Positions 8,108 to 17,459 of a DNA stretch of 64,000 nucleotides are shown piece after piece. The notes under the pieces are model-generated. The model worked only from the letters and a program-made list of their open reading frames with translations, was not told the origin of the DNA and did not search any database. The stretch is from Sulfurovum sp. (GTDB lineage Bacteria; Campylobacterota; Campylobacteria; Campylobacterales; Sulfurovaceae). The DNA is taken from assembly GCA_020525365.1 (NCBI GenBank), contig JAIZOF010000001.1:152286-216285 (forward strand), in the 5' to 3' direction. The translations under genes and the position numbers were made by a program. The first letter of the stretch is position 1, and every line of letters starts with the position of its first letter.

Positions 8108-8989
8108 TTAACTATCTAACAGTAGTAGCTTTAAGATTGCCATACGCATAAATACCCCATTTTTTACTTGGGTAAGTACTTTGCAACGAGGGTCTTTTAG
8201 CATCTCATCAGAGATATCAATGTTTCGCATCACGGGTCCTGGGTGTAAAAGTAAAATATTTCTGTCTCTTATGCGTTCCTTGGTAATACAGTAGTGATTC
8301 GCATATGTAGCATAGTTATCAAATATTGGCTTGGTGTGTCGCTCGAGTTGGGCACGTAAACTCATAATAATATCAACACTATCAATAACCTCTTCAAGGT
8401 ATTCGTATTGAGGAAATTCTCTTTTTTGTGGCATAAAGGGCTTGGGAGCAACAAGTAGTACATGTAACCCCATACGAGTTAGTAGCCTTATGCTTGAATT
8501 TGCCACACGTGAGTTAGCAATATCTCCAACAATGGCAATGGTCTTCCCCTCAATTTCTCCATCAAAGTGTTCATAAATAGTAAAGAGATCTAATAGAGCT
8601 TGTGTTGGGTGGGCATAGTTTCCTGCACCAGCATTAATAACAGAGGTTAGTTCCATGCGAGCAAGCAAAACAGGAGCATCATTGTCTTTATGTCGAATGA
8701 TTACCCCATCGGGTTCCATGGCACAGAGGTTGGCAAAAGTGTCTTCAAGACCCTCACCTTTTTTTGCAGAAGAGTTTAAGGAGTCAAGGTGTACAACCGA
8801 TGCACCCAATCGTTTGGCTGCAATTTCAAAAGAACTTCTGGTACGAGTAGAGGGTTCAAAGAAGAGCGTGATGAGTAGTATATTTTTGAGTAGTTGTGCT
8901 GGACGTTGTCTTTTAAAGCACATGGTATCTTCAATAAGATTTCTTATTTGGATGTCTGTGAGATTATTGGTACTGATGAGGTGTTGCAT
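8108..8989 (-). CDS. pyrB: Aspartate carbamoyltransferase catalytic chain
   Basis: It makes N-carbamoyl-aspartate from carbamoyl phosphate and aspartate in pyrimidine synthesis. FFEPSTRTRSSFE (STRTR at residues 47-51), the HPTQALLDLFT motif and LLHPGPVMRNIDIS are all present and distinguish it from ArgF. It has 293 residues, slightly shorter than the E. coli chain. No pyrI regulatory chain is encoded nearby. It lies 52 nt downstream of bioD on the same strand and is possibly cotranscribed with it. Confidence 0.96.
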   Translation of the reverse strand: MQHLISTNNLTDIQIRNLIEDTMCFKRQRPAQLLKNILLITLFFEPSTRTRSSFEIAAKRLGASVVHLDSLNSSAKKGEGLEDTFANLCAMEPDGVIIRHKDNDAPVLLARMELTSVINAGAGNYAHPTQALLDLFTIYEHFDGEIEGKTIAIVGDIANSRVANSSIRLLTRMGLHVLLVAPKPFMPQKREFPQYEYLEEVIDSVDIIMSLRAQLERHTKPIFDNYATYANHYCITKERIRDRNILLLHPGPVMRNIDISDEMLKDPRCKVLTQVKNGVFMRMAILKLLLLDS

Positions 8990-9041
8990 GGGTCATCCTC
9001 GCTGTTTATAGTATTGTGATTATATCCAATCAATAGTAAAA

Positions 9042-9683
9042 TTATATATTTAAAAAATGTTCCAGATAGGAGGATAAGCCCCTTTCTGCACTCCACCAGT
9101 TTGGAAATATTGCATCGTAATAGGGCTGTGTTACCTCCTTGAATATTTCTTTATCTTTGTAAAGGTTGACACACCAATCAAAATTAATATCAAAGTTGTG
9201 TAGAGCCATCATAGAGAGAAGAGTATCATTGATACAACCTAAATGGCTGGGGGTAACTAGCAGAGCTTTCGCTTTGAGATCTCTGATAAGATTAATCATC
9301 ATATACTCTTTGGCAATAGGTACCATCAGCCCACCTGCACCTTCAATAAGCAAGATATCACACTTTTTCAAAAGCATATTATGTTTGTCAATGAGATACT
9401 GTGGATTGATAGTATGTTTGGTATCTGCACAGAATGGAGATGCAGAAAGTGAAAAGGTGTAGGCAGTGATATCGGCTATTGTTAGTTTTGCAAAGGCAGG
9501 ATTGGTATGCTGACAGGCAATAAGTAGACTTGCTGCATCAAGTGCCTTTTTGGTAACACCTGTTTCAATGGGCTTGTATACGCCTGGCTTGAGCCCTTGT
9601 TGTGCAATAGCATCAATGAGCTTGAGGGCAATGTGTGTTTTTCCTACATTGGTGCCAGTTGCAGTAATAAAAAGTGATTGCAT
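9042..9683 (-). CDS. bioD: ATP-dependent dethiobiotin synthetase
   Basis: It closes the ureido ring of dethiobiotin from 7,8-diaminononanoate, CO2 and ATP. The P-loop GTNVGKT lies at residues 10-16. KPIETGV and IEGAGGLMVPIAKEYMMINL are the family's substrate and nucleotide motifs. The length of 213 residues is typical. It is divergent from clpS across 78 bp and is the only biotin gene in the window. Confidence 0.94.
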   Translation of the reverse strand: MQSLFITATGTNVGKTHIALKLIDAIAQQGLKPGVYKPIETGVTKKALDAASLLIACQHTNPAFAKLTIADITAYTFSLSASPFCADTKHTINPQYLIDKHNMLLKKCDILLIEGAGGLMVPIAKEYMMINLIRDLKAKALLVTPSHLGCINDTLLSMMALHNFDINFDWCVNLYKDKEIFKEVTQPYYDAIFPNWWSAERGLSSYLEHFLNI

Positions 9684-9718
9684 TTTTCCTCTGTTTGCCT
9701 AAATTCATAAAATTTCTG

Positions 9719-9724
9719 TATACT
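9719..9724 (+). promoter_or_regulatory. Candidate -10 box for clpS-clpA-aat
   Basis: TATACT lies 37 nt before the clpS ATG in the bioD/clpS divergent space, preceded by a T-rich stretch. The AAGGA that follows is 14 nt from the ATG, longer than usual. Confidence 0.4.
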
Positions 9725-9761
9725 ATCTGTAATAATAGATTAAAGGAATAGTAGCATACCT

Positions 9762-10058
9762 ATGCCAAAAATTGAAGAAGAACTTGACTACGCTTTAGAG
9801 TTACAGGAACCACAAATGTTCAGGGTGCTGTTGCATAATGATGATTATACAAGTATGGATTTTGTAATAGAGATTTTGATAGACATCTTTCACAAAGATC
9901 ATTTACAAGCAGAGCAGACTATGATTCAGATACATGAAAAAGGTAAAGCAGTTTGTGGTATTTATACGTATGAGATTGCACAGATGAAAGTAGAACAAGT
10001 ACGACAGCTTGCCAAAAAAAATGAATTTCCTCTACTTGCAACTATGGAGGAGGTATAG
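9762..10058 (+). CDS. clpS: ClpS adaptor of the ClpAP protease
   Basis: ClpS binds proteins with N-terminal Leu, Phe, Tyr or Trp and hands them to ClpA for degradation by ClpP. The 98-residue protein contains FRVLLHNDDYTSMDFVIE, where HNDDYT (residues 25-30) is the core N-degron pocket motif. The later GKAVCGIYTYEIAQMK region matches the family's ClpA-contacting half. It stands 4 nt before clpA, and aat follows, so the N-end rule adaptor, unfoldase and transferase form one cluster. Confidence 0.95.
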   Translation: MPKIEEELDYALELQEPQMFRVLLHNDDYTSMDFVIEILIDIFHKDHLQAEQTMIQIHEKGKAVCGIYTYEIAQMKVEQVRQLAKKNEFPLLATMEEV

Positions 10059-10062
10059 TTAA

Positions 10063-12255
10063 ATGATTAGTATAGCATTGAATGATGTATTTAAAGAGGC
10101 CGTAAACTATGCCAAGGAGAATCGTCATGAGTATCTAACCGTAGAGCATGTCTTTTTGTCAATTGTTCGTTCAGAGAAAGGACGTGAAGTGCTTAATCTT
10201 CTTGGTGCCAATCTTGAGAAGCTAGAAAAAGGGATTTCTGCCCATATTTATAAAACCATCCCAGTACTTAAAGAAGCAGTAGAGCCATTTGAGACTGTAG
10301 CACTTTCACGTGCCATTAATGATATGATGACCCATATTCATTCATCAGGTCGCACAGAGGCAAAGGTAGGTGATATGCTAGCATCTATTTTTATGCAGGA
10401 GCATTCTTACGCAGTTTATTTAATGAAAAAAGAGGGCATTGCACGTGTAGATATATTGGAGGTAATTTCTCATGTACAAAATGAAGGAGACCTTAAACCT
10501 AAAAAGAAGGATAAGAAAGAAGAGACACTGCTTGAACAATTTACAATAGAGCTTGTATCATTTGCCAAGAATGGAAAGATAGATCCTGTAATTGGACGCA
10601 TGGATGAGATAGATCGTGTTATGCAAACACTTTGTCGTCGTAAGAAAAATAATCCATTGCTAGTAGGAGAACCTGGTGTTGGAAAAACAGCAATTGCTGA
10701 AGGATTGGCACTGAAGATCTCAAAAGAGGAAGTACCAAATATTTTGAAACATGCAAAGATTTTTGCACTTGATATGGGTGCACTGATTGCAGGTACCAAG
10801 TACCGTGGTGATTTTGAGAAACGACTTAAGGGCATTTTAAAAGAGATGAAGCAGATTCCTGATGCAATTATGTTTATTGATGAGATTCATACTATGGTAG
10901 GTGCGGGAGCAACAAGTGGCGGAAGTATGGATGCAAGCAACCTACTCAAGCCTGCATTGGCTCGTGGTGATCTCAAATGTATTGGCGCAACGACCTATCA
11001 AGAGTTTAGGAATTTTTTTGATAAAGATAAGGCACTTAGCCGTCGGTTTGCAAAGATAGATGTAGAGGAGCCAAGTTTAAAAGATGCCTTTATCATCCTC
11101 AAAGGGGTGCAGCACAAATATGAGGATTTTCATACGATTAATTTTACTGATGAAGCACTACAGAGTGCCATCGACCTTTCAGTAAAGTATTTGCACGACC
11201 GTTTCCTTCCAGATAAAGCAATGGATATTATCGATGAGGTAGGAGCACACTTCATGCTTCGCGGTAAGGAGAATGTAATCATAGAGCCCAAAGATATTGA
11301 AGAGAGTGTTGCTAAGATGATGAAGTTGCCTTCAACTGTGGTAGGAGCAGATGATACAAGAAAGCTAAAGAGCCTTGAGAAGAATCTCAAAAAGCATATT
11401 ATTGGACAGGATGAGTCCATTGCTGTATTGACAAGGGCTATCAAACGCTCCTATGCAGGACTTAATGTTGAAAATAGACCCATCGGCTCATTCCTCTTCG
11501 TTGGACCAACCGGTGTAGGAAAAACGGCACTGGCGACACAGCTTGCCAAAACAATGCATGTACATTTTGATCGTCTTGATATGAGTGAATATATGGAAGC
11601 ACATACGGTCAGCCGTCTGGTGGGCGCACCTCCAGGCTATGTTGGGTATGAGCAGGGTGGACTTTTAACAGAGATGATTAAGAGGCATCCTCATACCGTA
11701 TTACTACTTGATGAAATAGAGAAGGCACACCCAGATATCATGAATATTTTGCTACAAATTATGGATGGAGCAAAGCTGACAGACAACAACGGTGTGATGA
11801 CTGACTTCAAAAATGTTATTCTTATTATGACCTCTAACCTCGGTACTAAAGAGGCAAACGTTATGGGCTTCAATAAGGACAACTCGATGAAGACCAATAA
11901 AGCCATTAATGCTTTTTTTGCACCAGAGTTCCGTAACAGGTTAAGTGCTATCGTTGAATTTAATCCACTTAAGCTTGATGTACTTATGAAAATTGTTGAT
12001 AGGGAGATAACCAAGCTCAATGTGTTACTTAAGCCTAAAGGAGTTAAGATCAAGCCTAATAAGAAGGCTAAGATTTATTTGGCACAAGAGGGATATGATG
12101 AGCGATATGGTGCACGGCACATTTCACGTGTGATTGATGAAAAGATTAAAGAGGTATTGACAGATAAAATACTCTTTGGAAAGTTGAAAAGGGGTGGCAT
12201 GGTGAAGGTAGGCATGGAAAACCAAATGCTTATATTTGATTTTTCATACCAATAG
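10063..12255 (+). CDS. clpA: ATP-dependent Clp protease ATP-binding subunit ClpA
   Basis: This hexameric AAA+ unfoldase feeds ClpP. The Clp N-domain spans about residues 1-145. AAA domain 1 has Walker A GEPGVGKT at 202-209 and domain 2 has GPTGVGKT at 481-488; both are followed by Walker B motifs (IMFIDEIHT and VLLLDEIEK). There is no long ClpB-type coiled-coil middle domain between them, which separates it from ClpB. A MGF tripeptide near residues 601-603 sits where the ClpP-docking IGL/IGF loop is found. It has 730 residues. Confidence 0.96.
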   Translation: MISIALNDVFKEAVNYAKENRHEYLTVEHVFLSIVRSEKGREVLNLLGANLEKLEKGISAHIYKTIPVLKEAVEPFETVALSRAINDMMTHIHSSGRTEAKVGDMLASIFMQEHSYAVYLMKKEGIARVDILEVISHVQNEGDLKPKKKDKKEETLLEQFTIELVSFAKNGKIDPVIGRMDEIDRVMQTLCRRKKNNPLLVGEPGVGKTAIAEGLALKISKEEVPNILKHAKIFALDMGALIAGTKYRGDFEKRLKGILKEMKQIPDAIMFIDEIHTMVGAGATSGGSMDASNLLKPALARGDLKCIGATTYQEFRNFFDKDKALSRRFAKIDVEEPSLKDAFIILKGVQHKYEDFHTINFTDEALQSAIDLSVKYLHDRFLPDKAMDIIDEVGAHFMLRGKENVIIEPKDIEESVAKMMKLPSTVVGADDTRKLKSLEKNLKKHIIGQDESIAVLTRAIKRSYAGLNVENRPIGSFLFVGPTGVGKTALATQLAKTMHVHFDRLDMSEYMEAHTVSRLVGAPPGYVGYEQGGLLTEMIKRHPHTVLLLDEIEKAHPDIMNILLQIMDGAKLTDNNGVMTDFKNVILIMTSNLGTKEANVMGFNKDNSMKTNKAINAFFAPEFRNRLSAIVEFNPLKLDVLMKIVDREITKLNVLLKPKGVKIKPNKKAKIYLAQEGYDERYGARHISRVIDEKIKEVLTDKILFGKLKRGGMVKVGMENQMLIFDFSYQ

Positions 12256-12264
12256 GGGGTCTTA

Positions 12265-13014
12265 ATGGGTTCTATGTTTAAAGAAGAGATATATTGTATT
12301 CCTCCTTTAAGTAATTACTCCTATAGTTTTCCTAGCCCACGTTTTGCCTCAGATGAGGGATTGCTTGCCTATGGTGGTGATCTCTCATCTGTTCGTATTC
12401 TGACAGCATATAGAAATGGTATTTTCCCTTGGTACAATAAGGGTGACCCAATTTTATGGTGGTCTCCTAGTCCAAGATTGTTACTCTACCCTGGTAAATT
12501 CATTGTGCAAAAATCTTTTCGACGCATATTGCGAAATGCTGGTTTTAGTGTAACTTTTGATAGACATTTTTCTAAGGTGATACACCACTGTGCAACAATC
12601 ATGCGAAAAGGACAGAATGGTTCATGGATTCTTCCTGAGATACAGGAAGCATACATCAGGCTACACGAAGAAGGATATGCCCATAGTATTGAGGTACATA
12701 AAGAGGGAAAACTGGTTGGGGGACTGTATGGAATTTCTATGGGAAAGGCCTTTTTTGGGGAGTCAATGTTTTCACTGGTGAAAGATGCCTCCAAGGTTGC
12801 CTTTAAGGCGCTCAGTGATGTTTTAGTTGAGAAAAGTTATGATTTTATTGATTGCCAGATGGAAACAGACCATATGATTCGACTAGGAGCAGTTACAGTC
12901 AGTAGAGATTATTTTCTTGATTTGCTTGACCAAACACTGCAAAAACCAAGTGAACTAGGAAATTGGCAACATTTTCATTGGGAATATAAGGAAAAAGAAA
13001 ACGATGGTAAATAA
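12265..13014 (+). CDS. aat: Leucyl/phenylalanyl-tRNA-protein transferase
   Basis: It adds Leu or Phe from aminoacyl-tRNA to proteins that begin with Arg or Lys, making them ClpS substrates. The N-terminal FPSPRFASDEGLLAYGGDLS and YRNGIFPWYNKGDPILWWSPSPR motifs and the later GGLYGISMGKAFFGESMFS are diagnostic. It has 249 residues. A GGGGG run is the nearest ribosome-binding sequence. It begins 9 nt after clpA and its stop overlaps the tal start by 11 nt. Confidence 0.95.
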   Translation: MGSMFKEEIYCIPPLSNYSYSFPSPRFASDEGLLAYGGDLSSVRILTAYRNGIFPWYNKGDPILWWSPSPRLLLYPGKFIVQKSFRRILRNAGFSVTFDRHFSKVIHHCATIMRKGQNGSWILPEIQEAYIRLHEEGYAHSIEVHKEGKLVGGLYGISMGKAFFGESMFSLVKDASKVAFKALSDVLVEKSYDFIDCQMETDHMIRLGAVTVSRDYFLDLLDQTLQKPSELGNWQHFHWEYKEKENDGK

Positions 13015-13987
13015 AGAGATAGACTTTTCGTTATGGCTGGATTTTGTTGAGCGAGATTATTTGAAGAATCAGTTTAACAAACTGATTGAAAAAGGGATTA
13101 TTAACGGTGCAACGAGCAATCCAGCAATTTTTGCTTCAGCTATTACAACTTCACCAGCATACAAAGCACAACTTGCTTCTCTTGAGGGCAGAAGTTCCAA
13201 AGAAAAGTATGAAGCATTAGCGATTGAAGATATCCGTATGGCGGCACAAGCACTTAGACCACTGTATGATATGGATAATGATGGATATATCTCTATTGAA
13301 GTTGATCCTTTTCTGTCCAATAATACACAAGGAACGATAGAGGAGGGTAAACGACTTTTTAAAGCAATTGGTGAACCTAATGTTATGATTAAAGTACCCG
13401 CGACCAATGCTGGCTATGAGGCAATGACAATACTGCTCTCTGAGGGAATTTCTGTTAATGCTACGCTTGTTTTTTCCCCTCTTCAAGCACAACGATGTGT
13501 TAAAGCAATGGAAAAAGGAATGGAGCAGACTGATAAAAAGATTGATGGTGTTATCTCTGTTTTTGTTAGTCGTTTTGATAGGATGCTTGATAGTGATCTT
13601 ATGCAAAATGGTATTGATGTGGGATTGACAGGTATTTACAATGCAGCAAAGATATATAACCTAATTGAAAAAAATAGTAATATGCATATCCGTACACTTT
13701 TTGCTAGTACAGGAGTCAAAGGGGATGATTTGCCCCCATACTATTATATGAGGGAACTGCTTGCATCACATGCTGTTAATACAGCACCACTGGCAACCAT
13801 TGAATCTTGGATTGCGGTCAAAAAAGTATTACCAAAACTGCCTTTAGAAGACACAGTCATTAATGGCTATTTTACTAAGCTTTCTGACAATGGTTTTGAT
13901 ATGGAGATGGTTTATGCTACACTTCTAAAAGAGGGGTTGGAGGCGTTTGAAAAAGCCTTTCAAGAGATGCTTGATATACTACAATAA
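13004..13987 (+). CDS. tal: Transaldolase
   Basis: It transfers a dihydroxyacetone unit between sugar phosphates in the non-oxidative pentose phosphate pathway. Visible motifs are NGATSNPAIFASAI near the N-terminus, the Schiff-base lysine in MIKVPATNAGYEAM, NATLVFSPLQA and the C-terminal TIESWIAV region. It is 327 residues long. It is tied by overlap to aat, but no functional link to protein degradation is known. Confidence 0.92.
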   Translation: MVNKEIDFSLWLDFVERDYLKNQFNKLIEKGIINGATSNPAIFASAITTSPAYKAQLASLEGRSSKEKYEALAIEDIRMAAQALRPLYDMDNDGYISIEVDPFLSNNTQGTIEEGKRLFKAIGEPNVMIKVPATNAGYEAMTILLSEGISVNATLVFSPLQAQRCVKAMEKGMEQTDKKIDGVISVFVSRFDRMLDSDLMQNGIDVGLTGIYNAAKIYNLIEKNSNMHIRTLFASTGVKGDDLPPYYYMRELLASHAVNTAPLATIESWIAVKKVLPKLPLEDTVINGYFTKLSDNGFDMEMVYATLLKEGLEAFEKAFQEMLDILQ

Positions 13988-13996
13988 AGAAAGAAT

Positions 13997-15139
13997 ATGG
14001 AAGAGAAACTCAAACTATACCTGCAAGCAATGATTAGCAATGAAGGAAGTGACCTTCATCTCAAGTCTGGATCAAATGTACGGGTTAGAGTACATGGTAT
14101 ACTAAAATTATTGGGAAAGGATATATTGAGTACCGAGCAGATGGATAAACTTGCTCAAGAGATTATGACACCTGACCAATATAAAAAACTTAAGCAAGAC
14201 CGTAATCTTGACTTCTCCTACTCTACAAAAAATGAGTATCGATTTAGGGTAAACTTTTTTTATCAAATAGATGGATTGAGTGCAGTATTCCGCACTATTC
14301 CTGCTAACATTTTAAGCATTGAACAGCTTAAACTTCCCAAAGCTGTGAATGATCTTGTTAATATTCAACGTGGTCTTGTGCTGGTAACTGGTATAACTGG
14401 TTCAGGCAAATCAACGACTCTTGCAGCAATTCTTGACAAGATTAACCGTGAAGAGAAAAAACATATCATTACAGTAGAAGACCCAGTTGAGTTTATACAT
14501 AAGGATAAAGGATGCCTAATCAATCAAAGAAGTATTGGGCAGGATACACACTCTTTTGCCGATGCTCTAAGAGCAGCACTACGCGAAGACCCAGATATCA
14601 TTCTTGTTGGGGAGATGAGAGATCTAGAAACAATTGATATTGCTATGCATGCTGCTAATACTGGGCATCTTGTACTTTCTACTCTTCATACATTAGATGC
14701 AAAAGAGACTATTGATAGAATTGTAGGCATGTTTCCTAATGATGAGCAGAATCGTATTAGAATATCTTTGGCTTCTGTTCTTGGGGGGATTCTCTCTCAG
14801 CGCCTAATTCCAACTATTCATGGTGGAAGGGTTGCAGCTATAGAAATCTTAAAAAAAACTGCACGTATAGAACAGCTAATTGCAGAAAATCGCGATACAG
14901 AAATTCCAGATGCACTTTCTGATGGAAAAGAGATTTATGGTACCCAAACCTTTGATCAGGCACTATTAGATTTACTTAAAAAAGGTGAAATTGATGATAA
15001 AACAGCACTTAAGTATACAACTAATCCAGCAGATATGAAGTTAAAAATGCAAGGGATTGGCAAAGATGCTATTTTTGATGAAAATGCTGATAACAAAGAT
15101 CTTGATTTCTTCGATTTTAAAGACGATAATGAAGAATAG
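13997..15139 (+). CDS. pilT: PilT/PilU-type type IV pilus retraction ATPase
   Basis: This is a hexameric secretion-type ATPase that powers pilus retraction. The N-terminal GSDLHLKSGS motif, Walker A GITGSGKST, the Asp box EDPVEFIH, Walker B DPDIILVGEMRD and the His box GHLVLSTLHT are intact. The canonical PilT AIRNLIRE motif is replaced by ARIEQLIAENR, and the protein ends in an acidic tail. It could therefore be a PilU-like variant. It is 380 residues long. No other pilus genes are in the window, so the partner loci are elsewhere. Confidence 0.88.
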   Translation: MEEKLKLYLQAMISNEGSDLHLKSGSNVRVRVHGILKLLGKDILSTEQMDKLAQEIMTPDQYKKLKQDRNLDFSYSTKNEYRFRVNFFYQIDGLSAVFRTIPANILSIEQLKLPKAVNDLVNIQRGLVLVTGITGSGKSTTLAAILDKINREEKKHIITVEDPVEFIHKDKGCLINQRSIGQDTHSFADALRAALREDPDIILVGEMRDLETIDIAMHAANTGHLVLSTLHTLDAKETIDRIVGMFPNDEQNRIRISLASVLGGILSQRLIPTIHGGRVAAIEILKKTARIEQLIAENRDTEIPDALSDGKEIYGTQTFDQALLDLLKKGEIDDKTALKYTTNPADMKLKMQGIGKDAIFDENADNKDLDFFDFKDDNEE

Positions 15140-15155
15140 TTTAAAATTATTTTGG

Positions 15156-15161
15156 TATAAT
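15156..15161 (+). promoter_or_regulatory. -10 box for rplY
   Basis: A perfect TATAAT preceded by TTTTGG and a T-rich run. It lies 35 nt before the rplY ATG, which has an AAAGGA ribosome-binding site. Confidence 0.65.
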
Positions 15162-15195
15162 CCCCTCCTAAAATTTAAATTTAAAGGACATACTA

Positions 15196-15732
15196 ATGTT
15201 AGAAGGTATCGTTAGAGAGAGTATCGGAAAAACTACTGCAAAGAAGTTTAGAAGAGATGGTTATCTAACTGCAAATCTTTATGCCAAAGGTGTAGAGAAC
15301 ATTCAGGCTGCGTTTAAACGTGGTGAGTTTGTAAGGGCAGTAAGAAAAAAAGATAGCCTCACATTTCCTGTTAAAGTGGGTGATAAAGAACTCAATGTTG
15401 TTATTCAAGAGTATCAGTTACATCCTGTGCATGGTGAAGTTGTTCATGTAGATCTTAGAATTGCTGTTCCTGATCAAGTAACTGATTATCTTGTACCAGT
15501 TGTTACACATGGAATACCAGTAGGATTGAAGAACAAAGGAGTTCTTGTTATGTCTAAAAAGCGTGTTAAAGTAAGAGGAGCTATTGAAAGTATGCCTGCC
15601 AAATTTGACTTGGATGTTTCACATCTTGATAGAGATGAGTCTATTTTGGTAAGAGATATAGAAGTACCTGAAGGATGTCGCATGATGGACAGACCTGATG
15701 TTGCTGTTTGTGGTGTAATTAAAGCGAAATAA
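15196..15732 (+). CDS. rplY: 50S ribosomal protein L25 (CTC type)
   Basis: L25 binds 5S rRNA. The 178-residue protein has the N-terminal L25 domain and the extra C-terminal beta domain of the TL5/CTC form, with VKVRGAIESMPAKFDLDVSHLD and DIEVPEGCRMMDRPDVAVC. The rplY-pth neighbourhood is conserved in Campylobacterota and many other bacteria. Confidence 0.95.
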   Translation: MLEGIVRESIGKTTAKKFRRDGYLTANLYAKGVENIQAAFKRGEFVRAVRKKDSLTFPVKVGDKELNVVIQEYQLHPVHGEVVHVDLRIAVPDQVTDYLVPVVTHGIPVGLKNKGVLVMSKKRVKVRGAIESMPAKFDLDVSHLDRDESILVRDIEVPEGCRMMDRPDVAVCGVIKAK

Positions 15733-15749
15733 TCTATGAAAGCACTGTT

Positions 15750-16322
15750 GTGATACTCTTCGTAGGTCTGGGAAATCCAGAATCAAGATACGAAGATACA
15801 CGACATAACATTGGTTTTAAGGTAGTCGATGCACTTGTTGAAAAACTTGGAGCACGAGATATATCTAAAAATACATTTTACGGTAACCTCTACCGTACAA
15901 CCTCCACCCTTTTTTTAAAACCTATCACCTATATGAACTTATCAGGCAAAAGTGTGCTTCCTGTTAAGCAATTTTTTAAACTTGATTTAGAAAATATTAT
16001 TGTAGTGCATGACGATATTGACCTTCCTTTTGGTGCAGTACGTTTTAAAAGAGGAGGTGGGAATGGTGGACATAATGGGCTAAAATCCATTGATGCAACA
16101 ATAGGAAAAGAGTACTTTCGGGTTCGTATTGGTGTGGGTAGACCAGAATACAAATCACAGATAGCTGAGTATGTATTGCATGACTTTAATCAAAAGGAGG
16201 CACAATATCTTTCTTTATTGATTGGACATGTTGCAAAAGCATGTCAGATGATTTCGCAACATAAATTTAATGAGGTAAAGTTATGCTATACACTTAAATC
16301 TATAGAGGCACTCAGTTTATGA
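15750..16322 (+). CDS. pth: Peptidyl-tRNA hydrolase
   Basis: It frees tRNA from stalled peptidyl-tRNA. FVGLGNPESRYEDTRHNIGF carries the conserved Asn and catalytic His. TYMNLSG, HDDIDLPFG and the GGNGGHNGLKS motif follow. It has 190 residues. The only start giving the family N-terminus is GTG at 15750, and it lacks a good ribosome-binding site. A five-codon frame, ATG at 15736 to TGA at 15753, ends on top of this GTG and could couple initiation to rplY translation. Confidence 0.95.
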   Translation: MILFVGLGNPESRYEDTRHNIGFKVVDALVEKLGARDISKNTFYGNLYRTTSTLFLKPITYMNLSGKSVLPVKQFFKLDLENIIVVHDDIDLPFGAVRFKRGGGNGGHNGLKSIDATIGKEYFRVRIGVGRPEYKSQIAEYVLHDFNQKEAQYLSLLIGHVAKACQMISQHKFNEVKLCYTLKSIEALSL

Positions 16323-17401
16323 ATGTATTATCCTTACCACTCTATTTTCGCTATTTAGTTAAACATTATGTACAGAACTTTCTTGCTATTTTATTTGGTT
16401 TGGCATTTGCTTTTGCTGCCATTGATTACTTTCAGCATATACAGCAATTTAATATTTCAGGCAATTATAAAATTCTTTATATTTACTATATGTGGCAGGA
16501 AGCACTATCATTGCTTTATCCTCTTGCCATTGTATTTGCGTTAATTATAACAAAATTGAATTTTGTTAAGCAGGGTACAATGGCGGCACTGTATGCATTT
16601 GGTTATAGTAAAAAACAGTTGGTTTTACCAATTATATTTGTTATGACACTAACTTATAGTATTTTTATTACATTACACATGACCGAGTTTTCTTATGCAA
16701 AGGACAAAGCTGCTGTATTGCTGGAAAATCACATCAGTGCCTATGATACTAATGACTTTTTTTTTAAGTATAATGATACATTTGTTTATATGAAAAAACT
16801 TGATCCAATACATAAGAGGTTGGAGGAAATTACAATTTTTAAGGTTAAAGGACATAAGGTTCTTTATACAATATATGCACCTTATGCTATTTTCAATGGG
16901 GAAGAATGGGAGGCAAAGAATGCCACATTGAAAACACATGTTTATGAGCAAGGGAGACTCATGAAATATAGTGTAGAAAATAAAAAGAGCATTAAGACAT
17001 TACATGGATATAAGCCAAAAATTATTGAATCATTATATGAGGGGAAGGCACTCAATATTCTTGATGCATATCATACATGGATGCTATTAAAAATACAACA
17101 TCTTGACTCCAGCAAGATACGAGCTGCCTTGTATGCAAAAGTTGTTATGCCTCTTTTTGCATTGGCATTAGCAATTATTCTCTTTTTTAAGATACCGTTT
17201 CATACAAGAATGATACATTTTGGTTTGGTTGTTTCTGTTGCACTTGGGGTAACATTCATGATTTGGGGAGTACTATTTGGGCTCAATCAGATTGGTGCAA
17301 ATGGTGTATTGTCTCCAGAGGTGACAGTCATTATCCCTATTGTGTTGTTGTGGCTCTATGCGATATATGTCTACTTGACAAATGAACGAACAATCCAATA
17401 A
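16319..17401 (+). CDS. LptF/LptG family permease (YjgP/YjgQ)
   Basis: This is probably one of the two inner-membrane permeases of the lipopolysaccharide export ABC transporter LptB2FG. The 360-residue protein has paired transmembrane segments at each end (roughly residues 12-35, 55-75 and 95-118, and 270-290, 300-322 and 330-352) around a periplasmic beta-jellyroll-like middle. That is the LptF/G layout. The Y-F-x-R-Y-L-V-K-x-Y motif near the N-terminus is typical. It overlaps pth as ATGA. I cannot decide between LptF and LptG, though LptG is somewhat more likely. An LptE-like gene is at 33.4 kb. Confidence 0.82.
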   Translation: MNVLSLPLYFRYLVKHYVQNFLAILFGLAFAFAAIDYFQHIQQFNISGNYKILYIYYMWQEALSLLYPLAIVFALIITKLNFVKQGTMAALYAFGYSKKQLVLPIIFVMTLTYSIFITLHMTEFSYAKDKAAVLLENHISAYDTNDFFFKYNDTFVYMKKLDPIHKRLEEITIFKVKGHKVLYTIYAPYAIFNGEEWEAKNATLKTHVYEQGRLMKYSVENKKSIKTLHGYKPKIIESLYEGKALNILDAYHTWMLLKIQHLDSSKIRAALYAKVVMPLFALALAIILFFKIPFHTRMIHFGLVVSVALGVTFMIWGVLFGLNQIGANGVLSPEVTVIIPIVLLWLYAIYVYLTNERTIQ

Positions 17402-17459
17402 TCATGCCTCTCTTAATGATTTTTAGATAAAATCACTCTAAATATCATGAGGATTTGAA

